A DNA stretch of 9,936 nucleotides, from assembly GCA_018265615.1 (NCBI GenBank), contig JABLYX010000101.1, positions 1 to 9,936 on the forward strand, given 5' to 3'. Position numbers and translations under genes: made by a program. Each line of letters opens with the position of its first letter. Position 1 is the first letter of the stretch. Below, one piece after another: positions 1 to 6,116 of this stretch. The notes under the pieces are model-generated. The model made no database searches, was not told the DNA's origin, and saw nothing but the letters and a program-made list of their open reading frames with translations. The stretch comes from Lentisphaeria bacterium (GTDB lineage Bacteria > Verrucomicrobiota > Lentisphaeria > Victivallales > Victivallaceae).

Positions 1-744
1 CATCACATACCGGTTATTATACGCCCGAAGTTCACATTGATCGAGCTTCTGGTCGTGATTGCGATCATCGCAATTCTCGCGTCGATGCTGCTTCCGGCGC
101 TGAATCAGGCGCGTTCCAGGGCGCATTCGACCCAGTGCATGGGGAATCTGAAGCAATTCGGAATGGCGGAGGCGATTTATACCGCGTCAAACGATGATTT
201 CGTCGTTCCGCTTCTGATGAACAACAGTTGGGACAATGAAATGCGCTGGTGCAACAATGCCGGGTTCCTCCAGGCGTTCGGGGCAAGCCTCAAAAGCACG
301 TACAGTGATGGAAACATCAATCTGAACGCCGGTCTTCTCTGCCCGGCCAAGCCGGCCGACCGCGGCTCCAACACCTACACGGGCCACTGGTATGCGAAGA
401 ACATGCATTATCCCGGCGTAGCGGCGAACGACAGCTTTCCGGCCGGGACCGCGGCTTCGCAGCAGAGCTTCCGGATCACGTCGCTTGCCCGTGCGTCTTC
501 GCGCATGAATATTGTGGACGGAGTGGGAACCTTCGTCCGTTATAACGATCCCAAGTATATGGTTCCGGAGAAAGGGGACAGCAGCGGTTACTGGATGGCG
601 TTTCGCCATCCGAACCTCACGTTGAACGCCCTGCTCTGGGACGGACATGTCGAGGCGCTCTCGCGTCAGCGGATTCATGACGGCAAATGGACGCAGCAGC
701 CCGGATATCCGATTTTCGATCGCTGGATCCTTTCACGCCAATAA
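1..744 (+). CDS. Pseudopilin-like protein (prepilin N-terminal motif, H-X10-DG C-terminus), 5' end outside window
   Basis: Type IV pilin/type II secretion pseudopilin-like protein, expected in the inner membrane or a periplasmic pseudopilus. The frame is open from base 1 and reads HHIPVIIRPKFTLIELL, with no ATG or GTG before the motif, so the real start must lie upstream. A TTG at 37-39 is the Leu inside the FTLIE motif and cannot be the true start. Seen: FTLIE with the conserved Glu, a hydrophobic helix to about LLPAL, then a C-x-NLKQ-type segment (CMGNLKQ) and a C-terminal FRH...DGHVEAL segment, where His at 607-609 and the DG starting at 640 are 10 residues apart instead of the usual 9. 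This matches the large DUF1559/H-X9-DG families of Planctomycetes and Lentisphaerae. The residue before the mature Phe is Lys, not Gly. The stop is followed after 14 nt by a secreted hydrolase gene, so the two are probably co-transcribed. The exact role is unknown. Confidence 0.87.
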   Translation, partial: HHIPVIIRPKFTLIELLVVIAIIAILASMLLPALNQARSRAHSTQCMGNLKQFGMAEAIYTASNDDFVVPLLMNNSWDNEMRWCNNAGFLQAFGASLKSTYSDGNINLNAGLLCPAKPADRGSNTYTGHWYAKNMHYPGVAANDSFPAGTAASQQSFRITSLARASSRMNIVDGVGTFVRYNDPKYMVPEKGDSSGYWMAFRHPNLTLNALLWDGHVEALSRQRIHDGKWTQQPGYPIFDRWILSRQ

Positions 745-758
745 GGGAAATCGAACTT

Positions 759-2876
759 ATGACAAAGCTTTTCATCGCCATGCTGTCCGCGGCTCTCCTG
801 GCCGGCATTCCGGCCGGAGCCATGTATGAGAACGAATTCCCGTTCATCATCCGGGAACCGGCGGCTGATTCCGTGGTCAATGTGTCGTTCCTGAACCATA
901 AACCGGCGGGAAAGCACGGGGTTCTCCGGGCGGCAGGCGGCAACTTCGAGTTTGAGGACGGCACCCCGGTCCGATGGTTCGGGCTCAATGTGGTCGATAA
1001 CCGGGTGTTCAACATGTTTTCCCCCGGGAGCGTTGAAACCGTCGCCCGGAAGATGGCTGCGCTCGGAATCAACATTGTCCGGATCCACCACATGACAGCG
1101 CCGTGGCAGAATGCCGTTCCGTTCTTCAGTGATCGCGAGAAAAGCACGCTTGTGTTCAACGACAGGGCCCTGGAACAGCTGGACCGGTTCACCGCCTGCC
1201 TGAAGGCGGAGGGAATCTATGTGACCTGCGAACTGCCGGATTCGGCGCTGGCTCCGGCGCTTTCCGAGATCCCGAACGGGACGCGCGACGGCTTCGACCT
1301 CAAGCTGCTGATGCTTTTCGACCCGGAGACGCAGGCGTATGTGAAAAAATGGGTCAGAGCCTTTTTCACCCGGCCCAATCGGTATACCGGCAAAAGCTTT
1401 TTCGAGGATCCGCAGTTCACGATGCTCGGCATTGTGAATGAAGTTGCGTACAACTACCATCCGTACGGCCTTTCCCGGCTGAATCCGTACTACACGGACA
1501 AGCTCAGGCCGCAGTTCAGGGAGTTCCTGAAACGCAACCGGCTGCCGGAGCAGGAGCTGGACCTGACGCTGAACAGCGACGCCTCCGCCAGGTTCTGGAA
1601 CGAGAAGATGGCGGAGGCCTACCGGATGTGGAGCCGGTACGTCCGCTCCCTCGGTTACAGGGGCGTAATCAGCGGTTCCAATGTCGGTGAGAACTTCTAC
1701 CATACGCAGCCGTCCCTCGCGGGGGATTTCATGGATGCGCATCTCTATTGGGGGTATGCGTCATGGTCGGAGGGAAATGCCCGCATCCTTCCGGGAGAAC
1801 GCTGGAGCCCGCTTCTCAAGAAGCCCGTGAACGAATCGCTCGGGAAGGAGAAATACACGAAAGATTTGTTTGCGCGCTTCTCTCTGGCTTCCGCCGCCGG
1901 CAGGCCGGTGATTTCAAGCGAACACCGGACCTCGAAGGGAGGGGCGGCCTGCTGGTTCGGCAGCGACCCGATGCAGTACAACGAGTACCGTTCGGCCGGA
2001 CTGCCTTTTTTCTCCGCGGTGCATGCTTTTCAGGATTGGGACGGGTTCTATGTATTCGCTTCGCAGGGGACCGAGCAGCTGAATCAATACGAACGCATGG
2101 GGCACATTCTGGATGTCCGGCACGATACGACTTATCTGGCGACATTTCCGCTTTCCGCATGGCTGCTGCGCGGCCGGGCCGTCGCTCCGGCCCGCGAGCG
2201 CGTATTGCTGAGGGTCTCCGAAAAGGATATCCTGTCGACCCGGAAATCCCCGTCGTTTTTCAGCGACGTTCTGTTCCATATGCCGGAGCGGCACAGGCTG
2301 GAGCTGGCGTATCCCGGCTGCGGATATAATCCGGGAGATTACGCGCAGGTGTTCGATTACTCCGCCTCCCGGGATCTCGGGCTGGAAAAAACCGGCCCGG
2401 TCATACAGGCCGACACCGGTGAATTCCATCGGAATTGGGAGCAGGGATACTGGGTGTTGAATACTCCGTCCGTTCAGGGCGCGGAAGGCTTTTTCGACCG
2501 GACGGATTTTTTCGATCTGAATGATATGACGCTGAAGATGAAAAGCCCGTTCGGAGTCTGTTTTCTGACCGCGTTCGACCGGGCGGGGATCTCCGGCGCC
2601 GGCCGGATGATGTTCCTGGCGGCGGGCGAGTGCGGCAATACGCTTGCGCCGGGAACTGATCCCCGGGCGAACGGCTGGTGGCTGAAGGGAGGGGCTCCCG
2701 TCGTACTCAAACCGGTGGCCGGGACGGTGCGGATGAAGGACGGAATATTCGATGTCTGGAGCCTGGGGGAGCACGGCGAGCGGAGAAGCAGGATCGCCGG
2801 GAAGGTATCGGAATTCGAGTTCGATACGGGGCTCCATAAGACTGTCTGGTATGAGCTGGTCCGGTGCGGAAAATGA
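759..2876 (+). CDS. Secreted clan GH-A glycoside hydrolase (GH5-like), 705 aa
   Basis: Predicted exported glycosidase. Start chosen at ATG 759: it is preceded by AAGGGA (743-748) about 10 nt away and opens a clean signal peptide (MTKLFIAMLSAALLAGIPAGA, likely cleavage after AGA at residue 21). A longer in-frame start at 687 would run inside the upstream pilin gene. Seen: an N-terminal strand with EDGTPVRWFGLN (66-77), a (beta/alpha)8-type core from about 75 to 440 including RIHH (108-111), Asn227-Glu228 as the probable acid/base, H328-x-Y330, and Glu388 in VISSEH as the probable nucleophile. The C-terminal 260 residues look all-beta and contain DTGE...W (552-560) and NTPSVQG (568-574), a pattern I associate with GH5-like hydrolases of Bacteroidetes and Planctomycetes. 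The NE/E pair is the double-displacement retaining arrangement of clan GH-A. The exact GH family and substrate cannot be named from sequence reading. It probably shares an operon with the pilin-like gene ending at 744. Confidence 0.9.
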   Translation: MTKLFIAMLSAALLAGIPAGAMYENEFPFIIREPAADSVVNVSFLNHKPAGKHGVLRAAGGNFEFEDGTPVRWFGLNVVDNRVFNMFSPGSVETVARKMAALGINIVRIHHMTAPWQNAVPFFSDREKSTLVFNDRALEQLDRFTACLKAEGIYVTCELPDSALAPALSEIPNGTRDGFDLKLLMLFDPETQAYVKKWVRAFFTRPNRYTGKSFFEDPQFTMLGIVNEVAYNYHPYGLSRLNPYYTDKLRPQFREFLKRNRLPEQELDLTLNSDASARFWNEKMAEAYRMWSRYVRSLGYRGVISGSNVGENFYHTQPSLAGDFMDAHLYWGYASWSEGNARILPGERWSPLLKKPVNESLGKEKYTKDLFARFSLASAAGRPVISSEHRTSKGGAACWFGSDPMQYNEYRSAGLPFFSAVHAFQDWDGFYVFASQGTEQLNQYERMGHILDVRHDTTYLATFPLSAWLLRGRAVAPARERVLLRVSEKDILSTRKSPSFFSDVLFHMPERHRLELAYPGCGYNPGDYAQVFDYSASRDLGLEKTGPVIQADTGEFHRNWEQGYWVLNTPSVQGAEGFFDRTDFFDLNDMTLKMKSPFGVCFLTAFDRAGISGAGRMMFLAAGECGNTLAPGTDPRANGWWLKGGAPVVLKPVAGTVRMKDGIFDVWSLGEHGERRSRIAGKVSEFEFDTGLHKTVWYELVRCGK

Positions 2877-2905
2877 AAATCGGCGCTCTTTTTCCCGTGC
2901 TCCTA

Positions 2906-2934
2906 TTGACTTTTTCCTTTTGGCCGGATATACT
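2906..2934 (+). promoter_or_regulatory. Sigma70-type promoter of the LacI-family gene
   Basis: TTGACT at 2906-2911 and TATACT at 2929-2934 are separated by exactly 17 nt. Each hexamer differs from consensus at one base. Transcription should start near 2941, giving a leader of about 37 nt before the ATG at 2978. A palindromic operator candidate follows at 2948-2963. Strength is judged from consensus only. Confidence 0.75.
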
Positions 2935-2947
2935 TTAGAGAAAATGA

Positions 2948-2963
2948 AACCAAACGATTGGTT
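2948..2963. promoter_or_regulatory. Candidate LacI-family operator (autoregulatory)
   Basis: AACCAA-ACGA-TTGGTT is a perfect 6+6 inverted repeat whose dyad axis falls in a central CpG, the usual form of LacI/GalR operators, where the hinge-helix Leu inserts. It lies about +7 to +22 relative to the predicted transcription start and directly upstream of the ribosome binding site GGAGG (2966-2970) of a LacI-family gene. A bound repressor here should block its own transcription. Binding is inferred. Confidence 0.65.
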
Positions 2964-2977
2964 GCGGAGGTGGGCTG

Positions 2978-4063
2978 ATGCATAAACGGGCGAATGTCAC
3001 ATTGAAGACGGTGGCGGCGACGGCGGGGTGTTCGATCGCGGTCGTCTCCACCGTGCTGAACGGGTCGCGCGGCAACACGAAGGTCAGCGATTCGATGCGG
3101 CAGAAGATTCTGGAGCTCGCCGCCGAGCTGGGGTACCACCCGAATTTCGCGAGCCAGAGCCTGAAGACGCGCCGCTCGATGACGCTTGGGATCTATGTTC
3201 AGCCGAAGAGCTGGCGCAGCCTCAGCAATGATTACGAGATGGGGATCTTCCGCGGCGTCGAGCAGGCGGCGCGCGACCGCAACTACAATCTGCTGGTGCT
3301 GAACATCAGCAGCCGGAATCTGCCGGATATCTGTGCCGAAAAGATCGCGGAGTCGCGCATCGACGGCGTGATCCTGATCCATTCCGACTCGAACGCGGAG
3401 TGGGTCAACCGGCTGCTCCGCATCAGTTCGAACATCGTGGCGATCGACCAGCCGGCCGCTCAGCCGGGGCTGAGCCGGGTGGTCTTCGACAACCGTGCGG
3501 CGATCGAGCTGGCTGTGAATACGCTGGTCCGGGAGGGGCATCGCCGGATCGGGTTCATCGGGGACTGCACGACGGACGGCAGTGATTCTGCCCTGCGCGA
3601 GGAGGCGTTCCGCGCCTGCCAGCAGGGCGGCATGGCCGATCCGGACCCGGCATTGGTTTTCGACCGGGGGAAATGTGTGCCGCGCCCGGCCATCGACGAG
3701 CGCTACTGCGAGCTTGAAGGGGAGCGGGCGTTCCGGTACTTCATGGCGTTGCCGGAGCCGCCGACGGCGGTTGTCGCCTATAATTCCCTGGTCGGAGTTT
3801 CGGTCCTGCGGGAGGCGCGCCGGGCCGGCGTCGAGGTTCCGCGCGAGTTGAGCGTGATCGGGATCGACTACTGCGAATTCATCAACTTCATCGATCCGGC
3901 GCTGAGCGTGGTGGACCATGTCCTGGCGGAGATGGGCCGGGCCGGAACGGAGATGCTGATCGACCTGATCGAGCAGAAGCTCACCGCCCCCGCGCTGCGC
4001 AGCTTTGCGCCGGTCTACCGTGCGGGAAAAACCGTGGCCCCGCCGGGACGGCGCACCACATAG
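2978..4063 (+). CDS. LacI/GalR-family transcriptional regulator, 361 aa
   Basis: Full-length LacI-family regulator acting in the cytoplasm, probably a sugar-responsive repressor. Start at ATG 2978, with GGAGG at 2966-2970 and a 7-nt spacer. Seen: an N-terminal helix-turn-helix at residues 7-28 (VTLKTVAATAGCSIAVVSTVLNG, with SIAVVS at the start of the recognition helix), the ELGYHPN turn (50-56), a hinge helix NFASQSLKTRRS with the minor-groove Leu at 62, and then a periplasmic-binding-protein-like sensor domain from about 69 to 340 (LGIYVQP, RIGFIGD, SVIGIDY, MGRAGTEML). Unusual details are Thr25 in STVLNG, where Arg is usual, and Cys18. It sits alone between two hydrolase units, with its own promoter and operator. 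It may control the upstream pilin-hydrolase pair, the downstream operon, or genes elsewhere. The ligand is unknown. Confidence 0.95.
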   Translation: MHKRANVTLKTVAATAGCSIAVVSTVLNGSRGNTKVSDSMRQKILELAAELGYHPNFASQSLKTRRSMTLGIYVQPKSWRSLSNDYEMGIFRGVEQAARDRNYNLLVLNISSRNLPDICAEKIAESRIDGVILIHSDSNAEWVNRLLRISSNIVAIDQPAAQPGLSRVVFDNRAAIELAVNTLVREGHRRIGFIGDCTTDGSDSALREEAFRACQQGGMADPDPALVFDRGKCVPRPAIDERYCELEGERAFRYFMALPEPPTAVVAYNSLVGVSVLREARRAGVEVPRELSVIGIDYCEFINFIDPALSVVDHVLAEMGRAGTEMLIDLIEQKLTAPALRSFAPVYRAGKTVAPPGRRTT

Positions 4064-4116
4064 GCAATCGGCCCTCCCGGCTGGCGGCCTGGCGCGGCGT
4101 TCTCTCCCGGAATTAT

Positions 4117-4137
4117 CGTGCCGGTGCATGTTTTTTT
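4117..4137 (+). terminator. Weak intrinsic terminator candidate after the LacI-family gene
   Basis: CGTGC (4117-4121), loop CGGT, and GCATG (4126-4130) form a 5-bp stem including one G-T pair, directly followed by seven T (4131-4137) and, after CGA, by seven more T. The stem is short, so termination may be partial. It is the only stem plus T-run seen between the LacI-type gene and the next promoter. Confidence 0.35.
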
Positions 4138-4159
4138 CGATTTTTTTCCCTGCTTTGAC

Positions 4160-4188
4160 TTGACATTCCGATCTTTTTGCCCCATAAT
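4160..4188 (+). promoter_or_regulatory. Sigma70-type promoter of the regulator-pilin-hydrolase operon
   Basis: TTGACA at 4160-4165 is a perfect -35 box and CATAAT at 4183-4188 is a good -10 box, with a 17-nt spacer. The predicted start near 4195 gives a leader of about 33 nt before the ATG at 4228. No promoter is needed further down because the next two genes follow within 3 and 8 nt. Confidence 0.75.
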
Positions 4189-4192
4189 AATA

Positions 4193-4210
4193 GTATCGCA
4201 ACAGTGGTAC
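4193..4210. promoter_or_regulatory. Candidate operator at the transcription start of the GntR/LacI-hybrid operon
   Basis: GTATCGC-AACA-GTGGTAC is an imperfect inverted repeat (5 of 7 pairs match) placed on the predicted transcription start of an operon whose first gene is a regulator. GTAC-containing half-sites are known for AraR, the model protein with this domain layout, but this resemblance is loose. Autoregulation through the site is inference. Confidence 0.3.
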
Positions 4211-4227
4211 AAAATAGGGGTGAAGGA

Positions 4228-5358
4228 ATGCCTCCGCTGAAATATCTGAAAATCAAATCATATCTGGAAGAGGTGGCTGTCAAGCCGGAATCGAAGACTC
4301 GCATGCCGACGGTCCGGGAGCTGATGAGCCAGTTCAACGTCTCGCTGGCCACGGTGAACCGGGCACTCTCGGAGCTTGAGAACGACGGGGTGATCGTGCG
4401 CCGGCAGGGGTCCGGGATCGTGGCGGCCGGGACGCACCGGACCGTCAGGAGCCTGCAGGACGATGCGGAGACGGTCGGTGCAAAACACATCCTCTTCGCG
4501 TACAACGACTATCCGGATGAAAGCACGTGGCGGATGGCTCATACGATCTCCCAGTATACCCGGCTGAATAAATGCAATATGCTCGACTGCAAGATCTACC
4601 CGGATACCTCGACCGAGTCGTTGATCCGTTTCGCGAAGTCGCGTCCGGACTGCGCCGGGCTGATTCTCCTCATCGGCTCCGACCGGATGGATGCGGACCG
4701 GCTTGAGGCGCTCGGGCGGCTGCCGATGACGGTGGCCGTGGTCGACAGCATGTACTTCTACGCGAACTTCCTGCCGGACAACGTCTACGTGCTTTCGCCG
4801 GACGCGGTCGACTGCGCGGAGAAAATTGTGGAAGTCCTGATCCGCAAGGGGCACCGCAGGATCGGCTACATCCGCAACGAGCCGCGCAGCGAGTATACCG
4901 ACCTTCACCAGAAAACGCTTGCCGCCGCCCTGAAACGGGAGAAGGCGGAGTTCGGCCCGGACCGTATTTTCAGCGCTCAGATCCGCTCCTGGGAGAATTC
5001 GCTCGATGCCGCGATCCAGCTGACGCAGAACAATATCGGGCAGATCAGGGAACTCGGGCTGACCGCGCTGGTCTACAAATCCACCGGCGGGGCCCTGGTT
5101 TCTCTGAGAACGCTGAAGGAGGCCGGGCTTCGGGTCCCGGAGGATATCAGCGTGATCGGAGAGGGCGAGCGCAGCCTGTTCCGTTATCTTTCACCGCAGC
5201 TCACGGTGGTTTCTCCCGACTACGGCAAAATCGGTTGCACGGCCGTCGATATCATTCTCGGCAAATTGAAGCCCGGGAATCACAACCTCTTTTTTCCGCA
5301 TACTCTGATTGAACGCGAAAGCGTCAGGGATCTGAATCATGACAACCCGGAGGAATGA
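4228..5358 (+). CDS. AraR-type regulator: GntR winged helix fused to LacI-like sensor domain, 376 aa
   Basis: Transcriptional regulator with a GntR-family DNA-binding domain and a LacI/periplasmic-binding-protein-type effector domain, the layout known from AraR of Bacillus. Start chosen at ATG 4228 because AGGGG (4216-4220) and AAGGA (4223-4227) precede it and the GntR domain begins at once. An earlier in-frame non-ATG start at 4177 would lie in the promoter. Seen: winged helix at about residues 1-67 (PTVRELMSQFNVSLATVNRALSEL, then NDGVIVRRQGSG), then the sensor from about 86 (HILFAYNDYPD) with GHRRIGYIRNE (208-218), VPEDISVIGEGE (303-314) and LTVVSPDYGKIG. It heads an operon: the next gene starts 3 nt after its stop, and that gene's ribosome binding site lies inside this one's last codons. 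The natural role is control of this operon by a sugar released from the glycan. Arabinose should not be assumed. Confidence 0.93.
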   Translation: MPPLKYLKIKSYLEEVAVKPESKTRMPTVRELMSQFNVSLATVNRALSELENDGVIVRRQGSGIVAAGTHRTVRSLQDDAETVGAKHILFAYNDYPDESTWRMAHTISQYTRLNKCNMLDCKIYPDTSTESLIRFAKSRPDCAGLILLIGSDRMDADRLEALGRLPMTVAVVDSMYFYANFLPDNVYVLSPDAVDCAEKIVEVLIRKGHRRIGYIRNEPRSEYTDLHQKTLAAALKREKAEFGPDRIFSAQIRSWENSLDAAIQLTQNNIGQIRELGLTALVYKSTGGALVSLRTLKEAGLRVPEDISVIGEGERSLFRYLSPQLTVVSPDYGKIGCTAVDIILGKLKPGNHNLFFPHTLIERESVRDLNHDNPEE

Positions 5359-5361
5359 AGA

Positions 5362-6108
5362 ATGAAAATCAGAAGATTCACACTCATCGAGCTGCTGGTC
5401 GTGATTGCGATCATCGCGATTCTCGCGTCCATGCTGCTGCCCGCCCTGAACAAGGCGCGCGACCGGGCGCAGGGAACCTCCTGCCTGAACAACCTGAAGC
5501 AGATTTCGAGCGCCATCAATATGTACATCTCCGATTTCGGCTTTACGCCCGCCGCGGTTCCGCCGTGGGAGGATTCCGGCCGGGAGCAGTGGCACGGCAA
5601 GCTCGACAAGCTCTATCTCGGCGGGGCCGCGTGGGCAAAGAATTCGTTCCAGTCGGAGACGGCGCGCCCGGTCAAGCTGTGGGATTGTCCGGGACGGCGC
5701 GTGCTGCTCGGCAGCAATACCGATCCGAGCAAGAACAAATATCAGATTTACGGCACGGGCGGCTATACGGCCAATGTCGGAATTATGCCGATGTTTTCCG
5801 AGGTAAATAAAAGTTGGCAAGTTTGGAGCCGTCCGGAAAAGGTTAAGGAGGCCTCTCGCTGCCCGACTGTCTTTGAATCGGTTCATTATGCAGGCGGCAC
5901 TTACCGTTTCCGGGACAGCGCCTCGTTTTCGATGCTGCGCTTCGAGCATGGCGACGCGATGAACATGGCGTTTCTGGACGGTCATGCGGCAGTGGTCCGC
6001 AAGCGCCCCGCTCTTTGGAACGACACCTGGCTGAACGGCCAGTTCCCCGCGAAGCAGTACCCGTGGTGGCTGATTACCACCTGGACCGACGTAACGAACA
6101 GATGGTGA
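5362..6108 (+). CDS. Pseudopilin-like protein (prepilin motif, H-X9-DG C-terminus), 248 aa
   Basis: Type IV pilin/type II pseudopilin-like protein, expected to be anchored in the inner membrane by its N-terminal helix. Start at ATG 5362 with GGAGGA at 5349-5354 and a 7-nt spacer. Seen: leader MKIRR, FTLIE with Glu10 (+5 of the mature form), hydrophobic helix to about LLPAL, C-LNNLKQ segment near residue 45, and the canonical C-terminal H196-X9-D206-G207 motif followed by HAAVVRK. The residue before the predicted cleavage point is Arg5, where prepilin peptidases usually need Gly. The 5' end matches the first pseudopilin gene of the window almost base for base, while the middle and C-terminal parts differ. 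It lies 3 nt after an AraR-type regulator and 8 nt before a secreted hydrolase, so all three are probably one transcript. Its partner could be the type II secretion machine or the enzyme encoded next. No function is proven for this family. Confidence 0.92.
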   Translation: MKIRRFTLIELLVVIAIIAILASMLLPALNKARDRAQGTSCLNNLKQISSAINMYISDFGFTPAAVPPWEDSGREQWHGKLDKLYLGGAAWAKNSFQSETARPVKLWDCPGRRVLLGSNTDPSKNKYQIYGTGGYTANVGIMPMFSEVNKSWQVWSRPEKVKEASRCPTVFESVHYAGGTYRFRDSASFSMLRFEHGDAMNMAFLDGHAAVVRKRPALWNDTWLNGQFPAKQYPWWLITTWTDVTNRW

Positions 6109-6116
6109 CCGCTGTG

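Noticed and set aside
37..39. TTG as the start codon of the first pseudopilin.
   Set aside because: This TTG is the Leu of the conserved FTLIE motif. The frame stays open to base 1 with KFT in place, so the start lies outside the window.
687..758. Upstream ATG giving the first hydrolase 24 more residues.
   Set aside because: It overlaps the upstream coding sequence, would bury the signal peptide, and ATG 759 has a Shine-Dalgarno at the right place.
675..1742. Minus-strand open frame of 355 codons opposite the first hydrolase.
   Set aside because: No recognisable motif, low-complexity composition typical of mirror frames, and the plus strand carries a clear enzyme.
4064..4116. Stronger terminator hairpin in the GC-rich stretch after the LacI-family stop.
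   Set aside because: Only 4-bp GGCC pairings with poor loops were found and no T-run follows directly. The small stem at 4117-4130 with T7 is the better candidate.
2903..4201. Minus-strand open frame of 432 codons opposite the LacI-family gene.
   Set aside because: It covers the promoter and operator of the plus-strand regulator and encodes an Arg/Asp/His-rich sequence with no family resemblance.
6102..6104. ATG overlapping the pilin stop as the start of the large hydrolase.
   Set aside because: No Shine-Dalgarno upstream. GGTGA at 6104-6108 fits ATG 6117, which also begins the signal peptide directly. It cannot be fully excluded.
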